This document shows, in pieces, positions 17,967-26,733 of a stretch of DNA of 64,000 nt (positions are counted from its first letter, which is position 1; every line of letters begins with the position of its first letter). A model generated the notes under the pieces. That model had not been told where the DNA came from. It saw nothing but the letters and a program-made list of their open reading frames with translations, and ran no database searches. The DNA is from CBDCFL01 sp965216135 (GTDB lineage: Bacteria > Pseudomonadota > Alphaproteobacteria > Rhodobacterales > Rhodobacteraceae): assembly GCA_965216135.1 (NCBI GenBank), contig CBDCFL010000024.1, forward strand, positions 496,001 to 560,000, given 5' to 3'. A program made the position numbers and the translations under genes.

Positions 17967-18740
17967 TCAGTGGACCGGGTGCAACGCGTCCTTCAGATAA
18001 ACGCATGTGAGAATTGCAAAGACATAGGCCTGGATGAAGGCCACCAGCACCTCGAGCGCATAGATCGCCGAGATCGCCAGTATTGAGGCCGGGGTGACAA
18101 TAAAGCCGATCAGCCCGGGCAACAAAACCATCGGCGCGAAAGCCGCGAAAACCTTGATCACCGCGTGACCGGCCATCATGTTGCCGGCAAGCCGGATGGA
18201 ATGGCTGACCGGGCGCACGAAATACGAAATCACCTCGATCACCAAAAGGATGGGGCGCAGCACCAGCGGCGCGGAATCCAGCCAGAACAGCCGCAGAAAC
18301 CCAAATCCGTGCTTCACGAAACCCAGGATGGTGACAGTGAGGAAGACCATCATCGCCATCACCGCGGTCACAGCGATATGGCTGGTGGTGGTAAAGGCCA
18401 GCGGCAGCAGGCCCAGGAAATTGGAAAACACGATAAACACGAACAGCGTCATGATATAAGGGAAGTAGCGCACCGCATCCTTGCCCGCGACATCCTCGAC
18501 CATCTTGTAGATGAACCCATAGAGCAGCTCGGCCACCGACTGGATGCGGCTGGGCACGATGGCGCGCCCACGGGTGCCCAGAACCAGCAGGGCGAGGATG
18601 CACAATACCGCCAGGCCCATCCAGAAAGTCACGTTGGTGGGCGTGTAGAAATTGATCGCATCGCCACCAAACAGCGGCTTGACGATGAACTGATCCATCG
18701 GATGAAAGGTCAGTTCTCTGACTTCTTGCTCTGTCGCCAC
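17967..18740 (-). CDS. atpB: ATP synthase F0 subunit a
   Basis: A 257-residue integral membrane protein forming the proton half-channels. The essential arginine is R183 in SHSIRLAGNMMAGH, and FSNFLGLLPLAF and the C-terminal YALEVLVAFIQAYVFAIL helix are typical. It starts 3 bases after atpI ends. Confidence 0.96.
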   Translation of the reverse strand: MATEQEVRELTFHPMDQFIVKPLFGGDAINFYTPTNVTFWMGLAVLCILALLVLGTRGRAIVPSRIQSVAELLYGFIYKMVEDVAGKDAVRYFPYIMTLFVFIVFSNFLGLLPLAFTTTSHIAVTAVMAMMVFLTVTILGFVKHGFGFLRLFWLDSAPLVLRPILLVIEVISYFVRPVSHSIRLAGNMMAGHAVIKVFAAFAPMVLLPGLIGFIVTPASILAISAIYALEVLVAFIQAYVFAILTCVYLKDALHPVH

Positions 18741-18743
18741 GCT

Positions 18744-19133
18744 TTAGCTTCCCTTATCTTCGGCCGCCTTGGCCGCCTCTTTGTCCTGAATTTGGCGCGC
18801 CGAACGCAGCATCACCCGCACCCCGGCTGCAAAACCCAGCAATATAAACAGCACCAGAAAAATCGGCCGCGTGCCCAAGAGCGCATCCAGCCCCATCCCA
18901 ATGCCAAAACCAATGGCGATACCCGCCACCAGTTCGATCACCATCCGCCAGGCCAGCTGCGCCTGAGAATGATGCGTCTCGATCTCCGAAGGCGCCGTCT
19001 GTGGTCCCTTGGCCGCCTCGATCCGCGCCTCGAGCGCCTCAAGCCGCTCTTTGTCGGATGGTTTTGCCAAGGTCGCTGGCCCCCTCGGGTTTCGCAGCGA
19101 AATCTGGGCGTCAGAGGCGCGAGAGTCAAGCAC
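18744..19133 (-). CDS. atpI: ATP synthase protein I
   Basis: A small accessory protein (129 residues) thought to help c-ring assembly. It has an N-terminal charged helix followed by two spans (MVIELVAGIAIGFGIGMGLD and PIFLVLFILLGFAAGV). It is the first gene of the F0 operon atpI-B-E-X-F; no F1 genes are in the window. The N-terminal start is not certain, since MLDSRASDAQ is not especially conserved. Confidence 0.9.
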   Translation of the reverse strand: MLDSRASDAQISLRNPRGPATLAKPSDKERLEALEARIEAAKGPQTAPSEIETHHSQAQLAWRMVIELVAGIAIGFGIGMGLDALLGTRPIFLVLFILLGFAAGVRVMLRSARQIQDKEAAKAAEDKGS

Positions 19134-19276
19134 ACAGAGGCCGGGTTACTTCCCGTCTAAAAGGTTGATTTATTGGAGTATTTTTAGAACGATGAAAGGA
19201 GCTGACGAAACTGATCCAAATTGGCATATTTAACCTATCGGTTGACCATCGCGGCGCTGGGCGGCATGGATTGGCG

Positions 19277-19606
19277 ATGGATGTGCCGCTCGACATCGTC
19301 TTTGCCGCGCCGGCTGACCCGACCCGGCGAAACATCATGGCGATGCTGTTGGAAGATGACATGGCGGTCACCGATGTGGCCGAACCGTTTGACATCTCGC
19401 TGGCCGCGATCTCAAAACATCTTGGCGTTCTGGCGCGCGCGGGCCTGATCGCGCAGGAGAAACGCGGCCGGGTGAAATGGTGCAAACTGGAGCCCGACGC
19501 GATGCGCGAGGCCTCGGTCTGGATGCAGAGCTTCGGCCAGTTCGAGCCGGTCAATCTGGACGCGTTTGAGAAATTTCTCGAGACGGAATTCCCGACCGCG
19601 ACCTGA
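19277..19606 (+). CDS. ArsR-family helix-turn-helix regulator
   Basis: A winged-helix regulator with the usual ADPTRRNIMAMLLEDDMAV start, recognition helix LAAISKHLGVLARAGLI and wing EKRGRVKWCKLEP. The start is either ATG at 19277 or TTG at 19271. It carries no obvious metal-binding cysteine motif. It is divergent from atpI across about 140 bp and convergent with the GST gene. Members next to SRPBCC or GST genes are common, but the target here is unknown. Confidence 0.8.
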   Translation: MDVPLDIVFAAPADPTRRNIMAMLLEDDMAVTDVAEPFDISLAAISKHLGVLARAGLIAQEKRGRVKWCKLEPDAMREASVWMQSFGQFEPVNLDAFEKFLETEFPTAT

Positions 19607-19615
19607 AACGCGACG

Positions 19616-20374
19616 CTATTTCATCTTGCGCTCGGATCCATGGTCCAGAACCCCCGCTTCAGAAAAACTCGGTCGCGCTTTCATCCGCTCATAATAGGCC
19701 GCGACCTGATTGTTGGCGCCATCGACCCACCAGTGATCAAACCCGTGCAGGGCAAACCGCGCCAACGCGGCGGTGGCAAAGGCGTCGACCAGCGAATAGG
19801 TGGCATGGCCGATGAAATCCTGCCCGTCCAGCGCCACCTCCATGCGGCCAACCAGCGCTTGGGCGGCGTCAATATGGCCCGCCACCGCGTCAGGGCTGGC
19901 CAGGATCGCCTGAAACCGGGCATTGCCCTCGATCCGGGTTTTCAGCAGGTCCGCCGTTTCCGGGCGATCCGCGGCCATCTGTCGCAGCATTTGCCCGCGT
20001 TTGATGATCGTCGGGCTGGTCCGGTCCGCATCAAGGCGCGCTGAATAGAGCAGCACCCCGTAATGCAGCCCCATTATATCGGCCAGCCAGCCATCCATCG
20101 CATCGCGATCCGCCCAGCCCAGATCGGGGCCATCGAATTCGTTCACCCGGCCCACTATGCGGATCGTGTCGGTCACCACCTCGTCGCCGATCATCAGCGT
20201 CGGCACCACGGCTTTGGGATTGAGCGCCAGATACCACGGCTCGAATTGTTCAGCCGTCTGCATGATGTCCACATTGCGCCGCCTAAACGCCAGGCCCTTT
20301 TCGATCAGCGCCAGCCGCGCCATCTGCGAACAGATCGAGCCGGTGTGATCGTATAAGATCATCTCATCCATCAT
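19616..20374 (-). CDS. Glutathione S-transferase family protein
   Basis: The 252-residue protein has an N-terminal thioredoxin fold (MILYDHTGSICSQMARLALIEKG, then PKAVVPTLMIGDEVVTDT with the cis-Pro) and an all-helical C-terminal domain (YSLVDAFATAALARF). The residue at the usual catalytic site is Ser or Cys in GSICSQ. Its ATG overlaps the stop of the upstream transporter (ATGA), so the two are co-translated. The substrate is unknown. Confidence 0.88.
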   Translation of the reverse strand: MMDEMILYDHTGSICSQMARLALIEKGLAFRRRNVDIMQTAEQFEPWYLALNPKAVVPTLMIGDEVVTDTIRIVGRVNEFDGPDLGWADRDAMDGWLADIMGLHYGVLLYSARLDADRTSPTIIKRGQMLRQMAADRPETADLLKTRIEGNARFQAILASPDAVAGHIDAAQALVGRMEVALDGQDFIGHATYSLVDAFATAALARFALHGFDHWWVDGANNQVAAYYERMKARPSFSEAGVLDHGSERKMK

Positions 20375-21273
20375 CTGCCCTCGGCTCTCGGATCATCGCG
20401 CAGCAACAGCAATAACGCTACCACCGTCAGGCACACGCCCACCAGCACCAAAGCGCGCGGCGCGACATGGCCGAGCGCGATCTCCCACCCGATCACCCAG
20501 CTTGGCGTAAGGTATGTATAGGCCATCACCTTGGCCGACGGCAGCCTGAGCGTTGCATATTGCAGCAGAACGAAGGTGGTCGAACCGGCAAAGATCGACA
20601 GATAGGCGATGGTGATCCACACCAAGGGGCGCAGACCGCCCCAGTCGGTGGCGCGAATGTCACCCCAGCCGTAAAGCGTCAGGATCACGAACCCGGCCAG
20701 CAACATCCCGAACGTATAGGCGATTGGGTTTTCGCCGCGGTTGAGAAACCGCGACATCGGCGTATAGATCGCGTGCGCGATGACACCGAAGAAAAAGATC
20801 GCCTCGCCCCGGCCGACCCGAAACGCCAGAAGCTCTGCCCAATCGGCCCGGAAGATTACCCAGATCGCCCCGGCCCCGCCGATGGCCAGCGCCGCTGCCA
20901 TAGGCACCGTAGTGATCTGGCGCAGCAATATCCAGCCAAAGGCGGCCGATATGATCGGCGCCAGCGTGAAAACCGCCGCGCTGGACACTGGGGCCGCGGT
21001 TTTCAGCCCCTCGAACATCAGCACGAAATAGGTGGCGAACAGCCCGCCAAGGATCAGATAGCGCCAGGGCGCGCGCGCGACCGCTCGGTTCAGCACCCCG
21101 GTCGCCGCGCCAAGCGCGCCGATAATCACCGCCGCCAGCAGAAACCGCACCGCATTCAGCGCCGCCGGGGCGATCTCGTTGGCCACCAGCGAGCCGAGGC
21201 TGAAAGACCCGGCGATCAGCGCCGAAAAGGCCAGCATCGCCAGATGCCCATGCGATGCGGCGTTCAGTTTCAT
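20371..21273 (-). CDS. EamA/DMT-family transporter
   Basis: A ten-helix exporter made of two EamA repeats. The start was set at MKLNAASHGHLAMLAFSAL (21273). The repeats are visible in ANEIAPAALNAVRFLLAA, PVSSAAVFTLAPIISAAFGW and the second-half TFVLLQYATLRLPSAKVMAY. It overlaps the GST gene by 4 bp, suggesting export of a conjugate or metabolite, but no substrate can be named. Confidence 0.88.
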   Translation of the reverse strand: MKLNAASHGHLAMLAFSALIAGSFSLGSLVANEIAPAALNAVRFLLAAVIIGALGAATGVLNRAVARAPWRYLILGGLFATYFVLMFEGLKTAAPVSSAAVFTLAPIISAAFGWILLRQITTVPMAAALAIGGAGAIWVIFRADWAELLAFRVGRGEAIFFFGVIAHAIYTPMSRFLNRGENPIAYTFGMLLAGFVILTLYGWGDIRATDWGGLRPLVWITIAYLSIFAGSTTFVLLQYATLRLPSAKVMAYTYLTPSWVIGWEIALGHVAPRALVLVGVCLTVVALLLLLRDDPRAEGR

Positions 21274-21316
21274 CTGGCCAGCGTTGCCGCGCGCCTTGCC
21301 TTTATGCAAGCACCGA

Positions 21317-21898
21317 TTACTGGCGCACCGTGAGTTCGCCGAAAAGCGTGAATTCGACATCCGGGCCAGTCACTTGCAGGTGCCAGGTGCGGAAATATTC
21401 AGCCTCGGTACAGGAATTTCCGAGGCCCTGAAGTATCAATTCAGCCGAACCATTATCCGGTTGCAGCGCGGCGAAATCACCGGTGCCGGTGGCCGCCACT
21501 GCGAAACGATATTCTTTGAACATCCCGCGCTGTTCGCCGACCAGCAGCGGGTCAAGATCGGAAGCGAAATACGTGGCCTGATCGGGCAAATCCACCTTGA
21601 TTGTCCCCGCCGCGCCCATATCAAACATCCATTGATTGGGCGAAACCGTAACCGATACCGGATATTCATATTGGGGATTGTCCAAGCCCCTGATGCAGGC
21701 CAGATCGCAGGCCCGGACAAACAGCTTGGCCGACCCGGTCGGTTGCAGACCCGCCAACACTTCGCCAAGCCAGCCGTCGGTGTCCATAATATGGAGATCG
21801 CGTTGCGCGTATTCGTGACAACAGGCGCAGCCCAAGGCGGCGGTCGCGGGCAGGCACAAGGCCGCCACTGCAGCCAGTAATCTGAACAGGTTCTGCAT
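21317..21898 (-). CDS. Secreted Cys-rich protein of unknown function
   Basis: The start was set at MQNLFRLLAAVAALCLPATA (21898), a clear signal peptide cleaved near ALG. The mature N-terminus opens with CACCHEYAQRD, a Cys/His cluster that could bind metal or heme. Later cysteines (RACDLACIRG, GNSCTEAEYF) may form disulfides. The rest looks like beta-strands (GTIKVDLPDQATYFASD). No family was recognised. Confidence 0.7.
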   Translation of the reverse strand: MQNLFRLLAAVAALCLPATAALGCACCHEYAQRDLHIMDTDGWLGEVLAGLQPTGSAKLFVRACDLACIRGLDNPQYEYPVSVTVSPNQWMFDMGAAGTIKVDLPDQATYFASDLDPLLVGEQRGMFKEYRFAVAATGTGDFAALQPDNGSAELILQGLGNSCTEAEYFRTWHLQVTGPDVEFTLFGELTVRQ

Positions 21899-22169
21899 TT
21901 TCAATCCCATTTTCTGCAAGGCCGCGCCGATCAGCCACCAACTGGTTCGTTTTTTCTGCCATGCACCATTTCCAATTCACCGCATTAAGCTGCAGGTCGC
22001 GGGCGTTGTCGAGCACGGCATATGCTTCTTTGTTCAGAAAATACGCCCGCCGGAGGCGCTTCAGAGTATCTTGAGGCCGCAGGCCTCTCAATTTGATAGC
22101 CGCTCGCTTGACTTGCTGCGCGGTCGGGAATAGATGCCCGCACACATCCGGAAGCGCTCAGTCTTCCGG

Positions 22170-22189
22170 TCCCGGACCCTGATCCGGGA
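22170..22189. other. TCCCGGA-N6-TCCGGGA hairpin
   Basis: An inverted repeat with seven-base arms lies 68 bp upstream of ffh. Similar hairpins occur at 48483-48503 and inside the 42-bp repeat region near 10405. 21920-22169 has no gene I can support, though a minus-strand frame runs through it. Confidence 0.5.
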
Positions 22190-22256
22190 TCGCCACCAGT
22201 CAGCGCGTTGCGCCCACTGGTGCGATTTGCGTTTGAACCGGCGAAAGGGCCGCGCG

Positions 22257-23753
22257 ATGTTCGAAAATCTGTCCGAACGCCTTGGCGGTGTTTTCGACCG
22301 GCTGACCAAACAGGGCGCGCTGTCCGAAGACGACGTCAAGACCGCCCTGCGCGAGGTTCGCGTGGCGCTGCTTGAAGCCGACGTTTCGCTGAATGTCGCC
22401 CGCGATTTCGTCGCCGCGATCCAGGACAAGGCCGCCGGACAGGCGGTGACAAAATCGGTCACCCCCGGCCAACAGGTGGTGAAAATCGTCCACGACGAGC
22501 TGGTGCATGTGCTGGCCGGTGACGATGAAGAGGCCGGCGAGATGAAGGTCGACAACCCGCCCGCCCCGATCCTGATGGTCGGCCTGCAGGGCGGCGGCAA
22601 GACCACCTCGACCGCCAAACTCGCCAAGCGGTTGACCGAAAAGGCCGGCAAGCGGGTGCTGATGGCCTCGCTCGACATCTACCGCCCCGCCGCGCAGGAG
22701 CAACTCGCCATCCTCGGCGCCCAGATCGGGGTGGACACATTGCCGATCGTCGCCGGTCAGAAACCGGTCGAGATCGCGCGGCGCGCCAAACAACAGGCCA
22801 CAATGGGCGGTTATGACGTCTACATGCTCGACACCGCCGGGCGCCTGCATATTGACGAAACGCTCATGACCGAGGTCGAGGAGGTCAGAAATGTCACTAA
22901 TCCGCGCGAAACCCTGCTGGTGGTCGATGGGCTGACCGGTCAGGTCGCGGTTGAAGTGGCGACAGAGTTTGACGCCAAGATCGGCATTTCCGGGGTGCTG
23001 CTGACCCGGATGGATGGTGACGGGCGTGGTGGCGCGGCGTTGTCAATGCGCGCCGTCACCGGCAAGCCGATCAAATTCGTCGGCACTGGCGAAAAGATGG
23101 ATGCGCTGGAAGAATTCCACCCCGAGCGCATCGCTGGCCGCATCCTGGGCATGGGCGACATCGTGTCGCTGGTCGAAAAGGCCCAGGAAACCATCGAGGC
23201 CGAACAGGCCGAGCGGATGATGCGCCGGTTCCAGAAGGGCCGGTTCAACATGAACGACATGAGGGCGCAGCTGCAACAGATGCAGAAGATGGGCGGCATG
23301 GAGAGCATGGTCGGCCTGATCCCCGGGATGAACAAGATGGCCAAGCAGATTGAAAACGCCGGTCTCGATGACAGCCTGTTGGGCCGCCAGATCGCGCTGA
23401 TCCAGTCGATGACTAAGAAAGAACGCGCCAACCCTGGGCTGCTGCAGGCATCCCGCAAAAAGCGTATCGCCAAGGGCGCGGGGCTAGAGGTCAGCGAGTT
23501 GAACAGACTGGTGAAAATGCAGCGCCAGACGGGCGATATGATGAAGAAGATGGGCAAAGGCGGGATGCTGAAACAAGCGATGAAGGGCATGTTTGGCCGT
23601 GGCGGCATACCGCCCGAGATGGGGGATGCCAAAGCGCTGGAAGCCGCCGCCAAGCAGATGCAGGCCGGTGGCGGTCTGGGTGATCTGGGCGGTCTGGGTG
23701 GCGGGGGCATGGCTTTGCCGCCGGGGCTGTCGGGGTTCGGGAAGAAGAAATGA
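22257..23753 (+). CDS. ffh: Signal recognition particle protein Ffh
   Basis: The 498-residue GTPase of the signal recognition particle targets nascent membrane proteins. It has the N domain, then the G domain with GLQGGGKTTSTAKLA (P-loop), DTAGRLHIDE, and TRMDGDGRGGAALS. The C-terminal M domain is Met-rich (MNDMRAQLQQMQKMGGMESM) and ends in a Gly tail. The start at MFENLSERLGG is supported by family length. It begins the ffh-GNAT-chorismate mutase-rpsP block. Confidence 0.97.
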   Translation: MFENLSERLGGVFDRLTKQGALSEDDVKTALREVRVALLEADVSLNVARDFVAAIQDKAAGQAVTKSVTPGQQVVKIVHDELVHVLAGDDEEAGEMKVDNPPAPILMVGLQGGGKTTSTAKLAKRLTEKAGKRVLMASLDIYRPAAQEQLAILGAQIGVDTLPIVAGQKPVEIARRAKQQATMGGYDVYMLDTAGRLHIDETLMTEVEEVRNVTNPRETLLVVDGLTGQVAVEVATEFDAKIGISGVLLTRMDGDGRGGAALSMRAVTGKPIKFVGTGEKMDALEEFHPERIAGRILGMGDIVSLVEKAQETIEAEQAERMMRRFQKGRFNMNDMRAQLQQMQKMGGMESMVGLIPGMNKMAKQIENAGLDDSLLGRQIALIQSMTKKERANPGLLQASRKKRIAKGAGLEVSELNRLVKMQRQTGDMMKKMGKGGMLKQAMKGMFGRGGIPPEMGDAKALEAAAKQMQAGGGLGDLGGLGGGGMALPPGLSGFGKKK

Positions 23754-23819
23754 CCTTTCGCTTGCGGTATATCCACACCTTTGGTGTGTTGCGCCGCGCT
23801 GACGCGCGTCGCAAGATAC

Positions 23820-23866
23820 GAGGGGCCAGCCCCTCGCACTCCCCGGAGTATTTTTGCCAGGAAAAT
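23820..23866 (+). terminator. GC-rich stem followed by GGAGTATTTTTGCCAGGAAAA boundary motif
   Basis: GAGGGGC and GCCCCTC form a short stem. It is followed by CCCCGGAGTATTTTTGCC, a motif I know from gene ends in Rhodobacterales. A related copy is at 25642-25696. It may act as a transcription boundary after ffh. Confidence 0.5.
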
Positions 23867-23877
23867 AGGGCTGAGGC

Positions 23878-24399
23878 ATGACGCGCCCGGCTCTAGAGAC
23901 TGCGCGCCTCATCCTGCGATTTCCCGAGATTGCAGACGAACCGGTGTTCTCCGATTTCATGCAATCCGACCGATCCAAATTCGTGGGCGGCCCGACGACC
24001 ATTGGCGGGGCATGGCGGGCCTTTGCGCATCTGGTCGGACAATGGGACATGCGCGGGTATGGCGTGTTCACGATGATCGAGCGTGCGTCCGAACAGGTCA
24101 TCGGCTCTTGCGGTTTCTTTCATCCGATCGAACTTGATGAGCCCGAGATCGGCTGGAACATCTGGCACCGCGAGCATGAAGGCCGCGGTTTCGCGTCCGA
24201 GGCGGCCCTTGCCTGCCGCGGCTACGCCTATAAGGTACTGGGCTGGACGACGCTGACCAGCAATATCGACGACGGTAATGACCGCTCTATGGCCCTGGCC
24301 GAACGGCTCGGCTGCACGCTCGAACGCAGTTACACCGAAGACCACGACCCGACGCTTGTGCATCTTTATCGCCACCCCGGACCGCAGGTGCGCCTATGA
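23878..24399 (+). CDS. GNAT acetyltransferase 1 of the array (RimJ/RimL-like)
   Basis: The 173-residue protein starts MTRPALETARLILRFPEIAD, the usual RimJ/RimL opening. The acetyl-CoA-binding region is around IGWNIWHREHEGRGFASEAA and the C-terminal strand around NDRSMALAERLGCTLE. It acetylates an amino group, but the target (protein N-terminus, antibiotic or small molecule) is unknown. It is the first of seven tandem paralogues, and its stop overlaps the next ATG. Confidence 0.88.
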   Translation: MTRPALETARLILRFPEIADEPVFSDFMQSDRSKFVGGPTTIGGAWRAFAHLVGQWDMRGYGVFTMIERASEQVIGSCGFFHPIELDEPEIGWNIWHREHEGRGFASEAALACRGYAYKVLGWTTLTSNIDDGNDRSMALAERLGCTLERSYTEDHDPTLVHLYRHPGPQVRL

Positions 24400-24920
24400 C
24401 CGCCGCGCCGATCCTTGAAACCGCCAACCTGATCCTGCGCCGTCCGGCACCGCGCGATTATCCCGGCTATCGTGCTTTCATGATGTCCGACCGCGCGTCC
24501 GGCGCCGGCGGCCCGTGCCCGGAACGTCAGGTCTGGCGAGACATGTGTGGCAGGCTCGGCCACTGGACGATGCTGGGCTATGGTATGTGGTCGGTGACGC
24601 GCAACGGCGACGACACTGCCTTGGGCTTTGTCGGCCCATGGACACCTGCCGACTGGCCAGAGACCGAGATCGGCTGGACCATCTGGCGGGCTGAGAACGA
24701 AGGCACCGGCACCGCGTTTGAGGCCGCGCGCGCCGCCATCACCCACGCCTGGGAGGTGCTGAAATTGGCCACCATCGTCAGCTACATGGACCACGACAAC
24801 ACGCGGTCTGCCGCGCTGGCTGAAAGGCTGGGTGCGGCGGTAGACCCGGACGCGGCCCAGCCCAGACCGGATGAGCCGTGCCTCATCTACCGCCACCCAA
24901 GACCAGCGGCGCCGGCATGA
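24396..24920 (+). CDS. GNAT acetyltransferase 2 of the array
   Basis: The 174-residue product opens PILETANLILRRPAPRDYPG, has the acetyl-CoA-binding stretch AENEGTGTAFEAARAAITHA, and closes DNTRSAALAERLGAAVD. It is most similar by eye to member 6 (same GPWTPADWPE / GPWVPADWPE motif), so these two probably arose by duplication. Start and stop both overlap the neighbours in ATGA, typical of tight translational coupling. Confidence 0.88.
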   Translation: MTAAPILETANLILRRPAPRDYPGYRAFMMSDRASGAGGPCPERQVWRDMCGRLGHWTMLGYGMWSVTRNGDDTALGFVGPWTPADWPETEIGWTIWRAENEGTGTAFEAARAAITHAWEVLKLATIVSYMDHDNTRSAALAERLGAAVDPDAAQPRPDEPCLIYRHPRPAAPA

Positions 24921-25418
24921 CACCGACCCTGACCACCGACCGCCTGATATTGCGCCCGCCGTCCCGGTCCGATTGGCCGGCCTACGCGGTTTTTATGGAA
25001 ACCGAAGCCGCGCGGTTTTTCGCCGGATTTCACAACCCGGGCCGTGCCTGGCGCAGTTTCGGCACGCTGATCTGGCACTGGATCGACCGTGGCTTTGGCC
25101 CTTGGGCGGTCACAGCCCAGGGCAATGACGACTGTATCGGGATCGTCGGGCCGAAGTTTCCGCCGGGCTGGCCCGAAGGCGAATTGACCTGGATCGTTTT
25201 CGGCGACACCCAGGGCAAAGGCATTGCCCTTGAAGCCGCGCGCGCTGCCCGGGCCGATGCTTATGAGCGGCTTGGGTGGACAACCGCGGTCAGCTATATC
25301 GAGCCCGAGAACACCCGCTCGGTCGCATTGGCCGAACGCCTCGGCGCGCAACGCGACGACGCGGCGCGGCTGCCCCGTCCAGGCATACCGCCACCCGGCC
25401 CCCGAGGCCCGGCAATGA
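24917..25418 (+). pseudogene. GNAT acetyltransferase 3, frameshifted near the C-terminus
   Basis: The frame is intact to about 25360 (LTTDRLILRPPSRSDWPAY, QGKGIALEAARAARADAY, ENTRSVALAERLGAQ). There it shifts: the expected end AYRHPAPEARQ is in another frame and stops at 25416-25418. Unshifted, translation runs on through member 4. The catalytic core is complete, so an altered C-terminus or a read-through fusion might still be active; I treat it as broken. Confidence 0.8.
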
Positions 25419-25640
25419 GGCCGCAAGCCCATACGACGATTGCCATTCCGACCTTCGAGGTCGACGGATTGCGCTTGCGCGCGCCTGAATGGCGTGACTT
25501 TGAGACCTATGCCGCATCTGGCCTGGCGATCGAGGCCGCGAGTTGCGACCACAACTTTGATTTCGCCGATCACGACCAGTTCGCCGCAACTGCCGCATCG
25601 AACGCACGATCCACCGCGCTGGCGCGCGGCGCGCCGGGCG
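25415..25640 (+). pseudogene. GNAT acetyltransferase 4, N-terminal remnant
   Basis: It starts at an ATG overlapping the proper stop of member 3 and reads FEVDGLRLRAPEWRDFETYA, the first strand and helix of a GNAT. From about 25520 the sequence no longer resembles an acetyltransferase. The acetyl-CoA site is absent. It ends before a GC-rich boundary motif, suggesting deletion of the rest. Confidence 0.7.
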
Positions 25641-25641
25641 A

Positions 25642-25696
25642 GGGGGCTGTCTGCCCCCCCGGGCTCCCCCGAGGATATTTCCGGCAAGATGAAAGA
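25642..25696 (+). terminator. GC-rich stem with GAGGATATTT..GGCAAGATGAAAGA boundary motif
   Basis: GGGGGC and GCCCCC pair across five bases, followed by CCCCGAGGATATTTCCGGC and AAGATGAAAGA. It lies inside the acetyltransferase array after the broken member 4, which suggests an old operon end here. Confidence 0.5.
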
Positions 25697-25704
25697 TTGG
25701 GATC

Positions 25705-26224
25705 ATGAGCGCGCCAGTGCTCACCACCGACCGCCTGATCCTGCGCCCGGCGCAACCAGAAGATTTTGAGGTGTTTGCCGCGTTCCACCCCTCAGCCAGA
25801 GCCGGGGCGCGGGGATGGCTGATGGACCGCAGACATGCCTATAACCACTGGTGCGGACGGCTGGGCGAATGGGTAATGAACGGTTTTGGCTGGCTGACCC
25901 TCTTGCGCAAAGAGGACAAGACCCCGCTGGGCTGTGCCGGGTTGATGCATCCACCGGGCCAGCCGGAGATGGAAATCGGTTGGTCGATCTGGGACGACGA
26001 AGCCGAAGGTAAGGGTTATGCGTTTGAAGGCGCGCGCCGTCCTTGGCTGGGCCTATGGCGACCTCGGCCTGTCCACGCTCGTCAGTTACATTCACCCGGA
26101 CAACACCCGCTCTGTCGCGCTCGCCGAACGGCTCGGGGCAAAGCGGGACGGGTTCTGGACCACACCATCAGGAAAAAAGGTGATCGTTTTTCGACACCCG
26201 AACTCGAGTGGGGGTGCCAAATGA
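25705..26224 (+). pseudogene. GNAT acetyltransferase 5, frameshifted in the acetyl-CoA site
   Basis: It reads LTTDRLILRPAQPEDFEVFA to EAEGKGYAFEG, then at about 26029 the frame shifts by what looks like a 2-base deletion (compare FEAARA in paralogues). The rest, ARAVLGWAYGDLGLSTLVSY and NTRSVALAERLGAKRDG, continues in another frame to a stop at 26222-26224. The break lies in the cofactor-binding helix, so the protein is not functional. Confidence 0.85.
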
Positions 26225-26733
26225 CCCCGATCCTTGAAACCGACCGCCTGATCCTGCGCCGCCCTGTCCCTGGCGACTGGGAATCGTACCCCATGATGTC
26301 GGACCGCGCCGCAGGCGTCGGCGGCCCGCACGATCTGGGCAAATCCTGGCGCGCTTTCGCCTCGGTGCTCGGCCATTGGGTGATCCATGGCCACGGGCTT
26401 TGGGCGGTCACACTGAAGGGCGATGATACCGTGGTTGCCATGGTCGGCCCCTGGGTGCCTGCCGACTGGCCGGAGCCCGAGATCGGCTGGCTGGTGCTGG
26501 CTGCCGGTCACGAAGGCACCGGCGTGGCAACCGAAGCCGCGCGCGCCGCCATCGCCCACGCCTGGGACGTGCTGAAATGGGTTAGCGTGGTCAGCTATAT
26601 CAGCCACGATAACACCCGCTCTGCCGCTTTGGCCAAGAAACTGGGCGCGAAGCTGGACACGGATGCACCCCAGCCGGTGCCGGACAAGCCCTGCCTCGTT
26701 TACCGCCATCCAAGGCCGGAGATAGTGCAGTGA
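26221..26733 (+). CDS. GNAT acetyltransferase 6 of the array
   Basis: The 170-residue product opens PILETDRLILRRPVPGDWES, with a one-helix shortening relative to member 2, then GHEGTGVATEAARAAIAHA as the cofactor motif and NTRSAALAKKLGAKLD at the end. Its ATG overlaps the original stop of member 5, and its stop overlaps the GTG of member 7. It appears intact. Confidence 0.87.
   Translation: MTPILETDRLILRRPVPGDWESYPMMSDRAAGVGGPHDLGKSWRAFASVLGHWVIHGHGLWAVTLKGDDTVVAMVGPWVPADWPEPEIGWLVLAAGHEGTGVATEAARAAIAHAWDVLKWVSVVSYISHDNTRSAALAKKLGAKLDTDAPQPVPDKPCLVYRHPRPEIVQ

Noticed and set aside
20467..21333. 288-codon frame antisense to the EamA transporter
   Set aside because: The product is rich in Arg, Gln and His with no hydrophobic or family pattern; the transporter frame is convincing.
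21666..22145. Minus-strand frame overlapping the start of the Cys-rich gene
   Set aside because: It competes with the secreted protein that has a clear signal peptide; the distal part is somewhat protein-like but unsupported.
24878..25708. A natural two-domain GNAT fusion protein
   Set aside because: The second half keeps only 38 GNAT-like residues and the first half's proper C-terminus and stop are present in another frame, so the long frame results from a frameshift.
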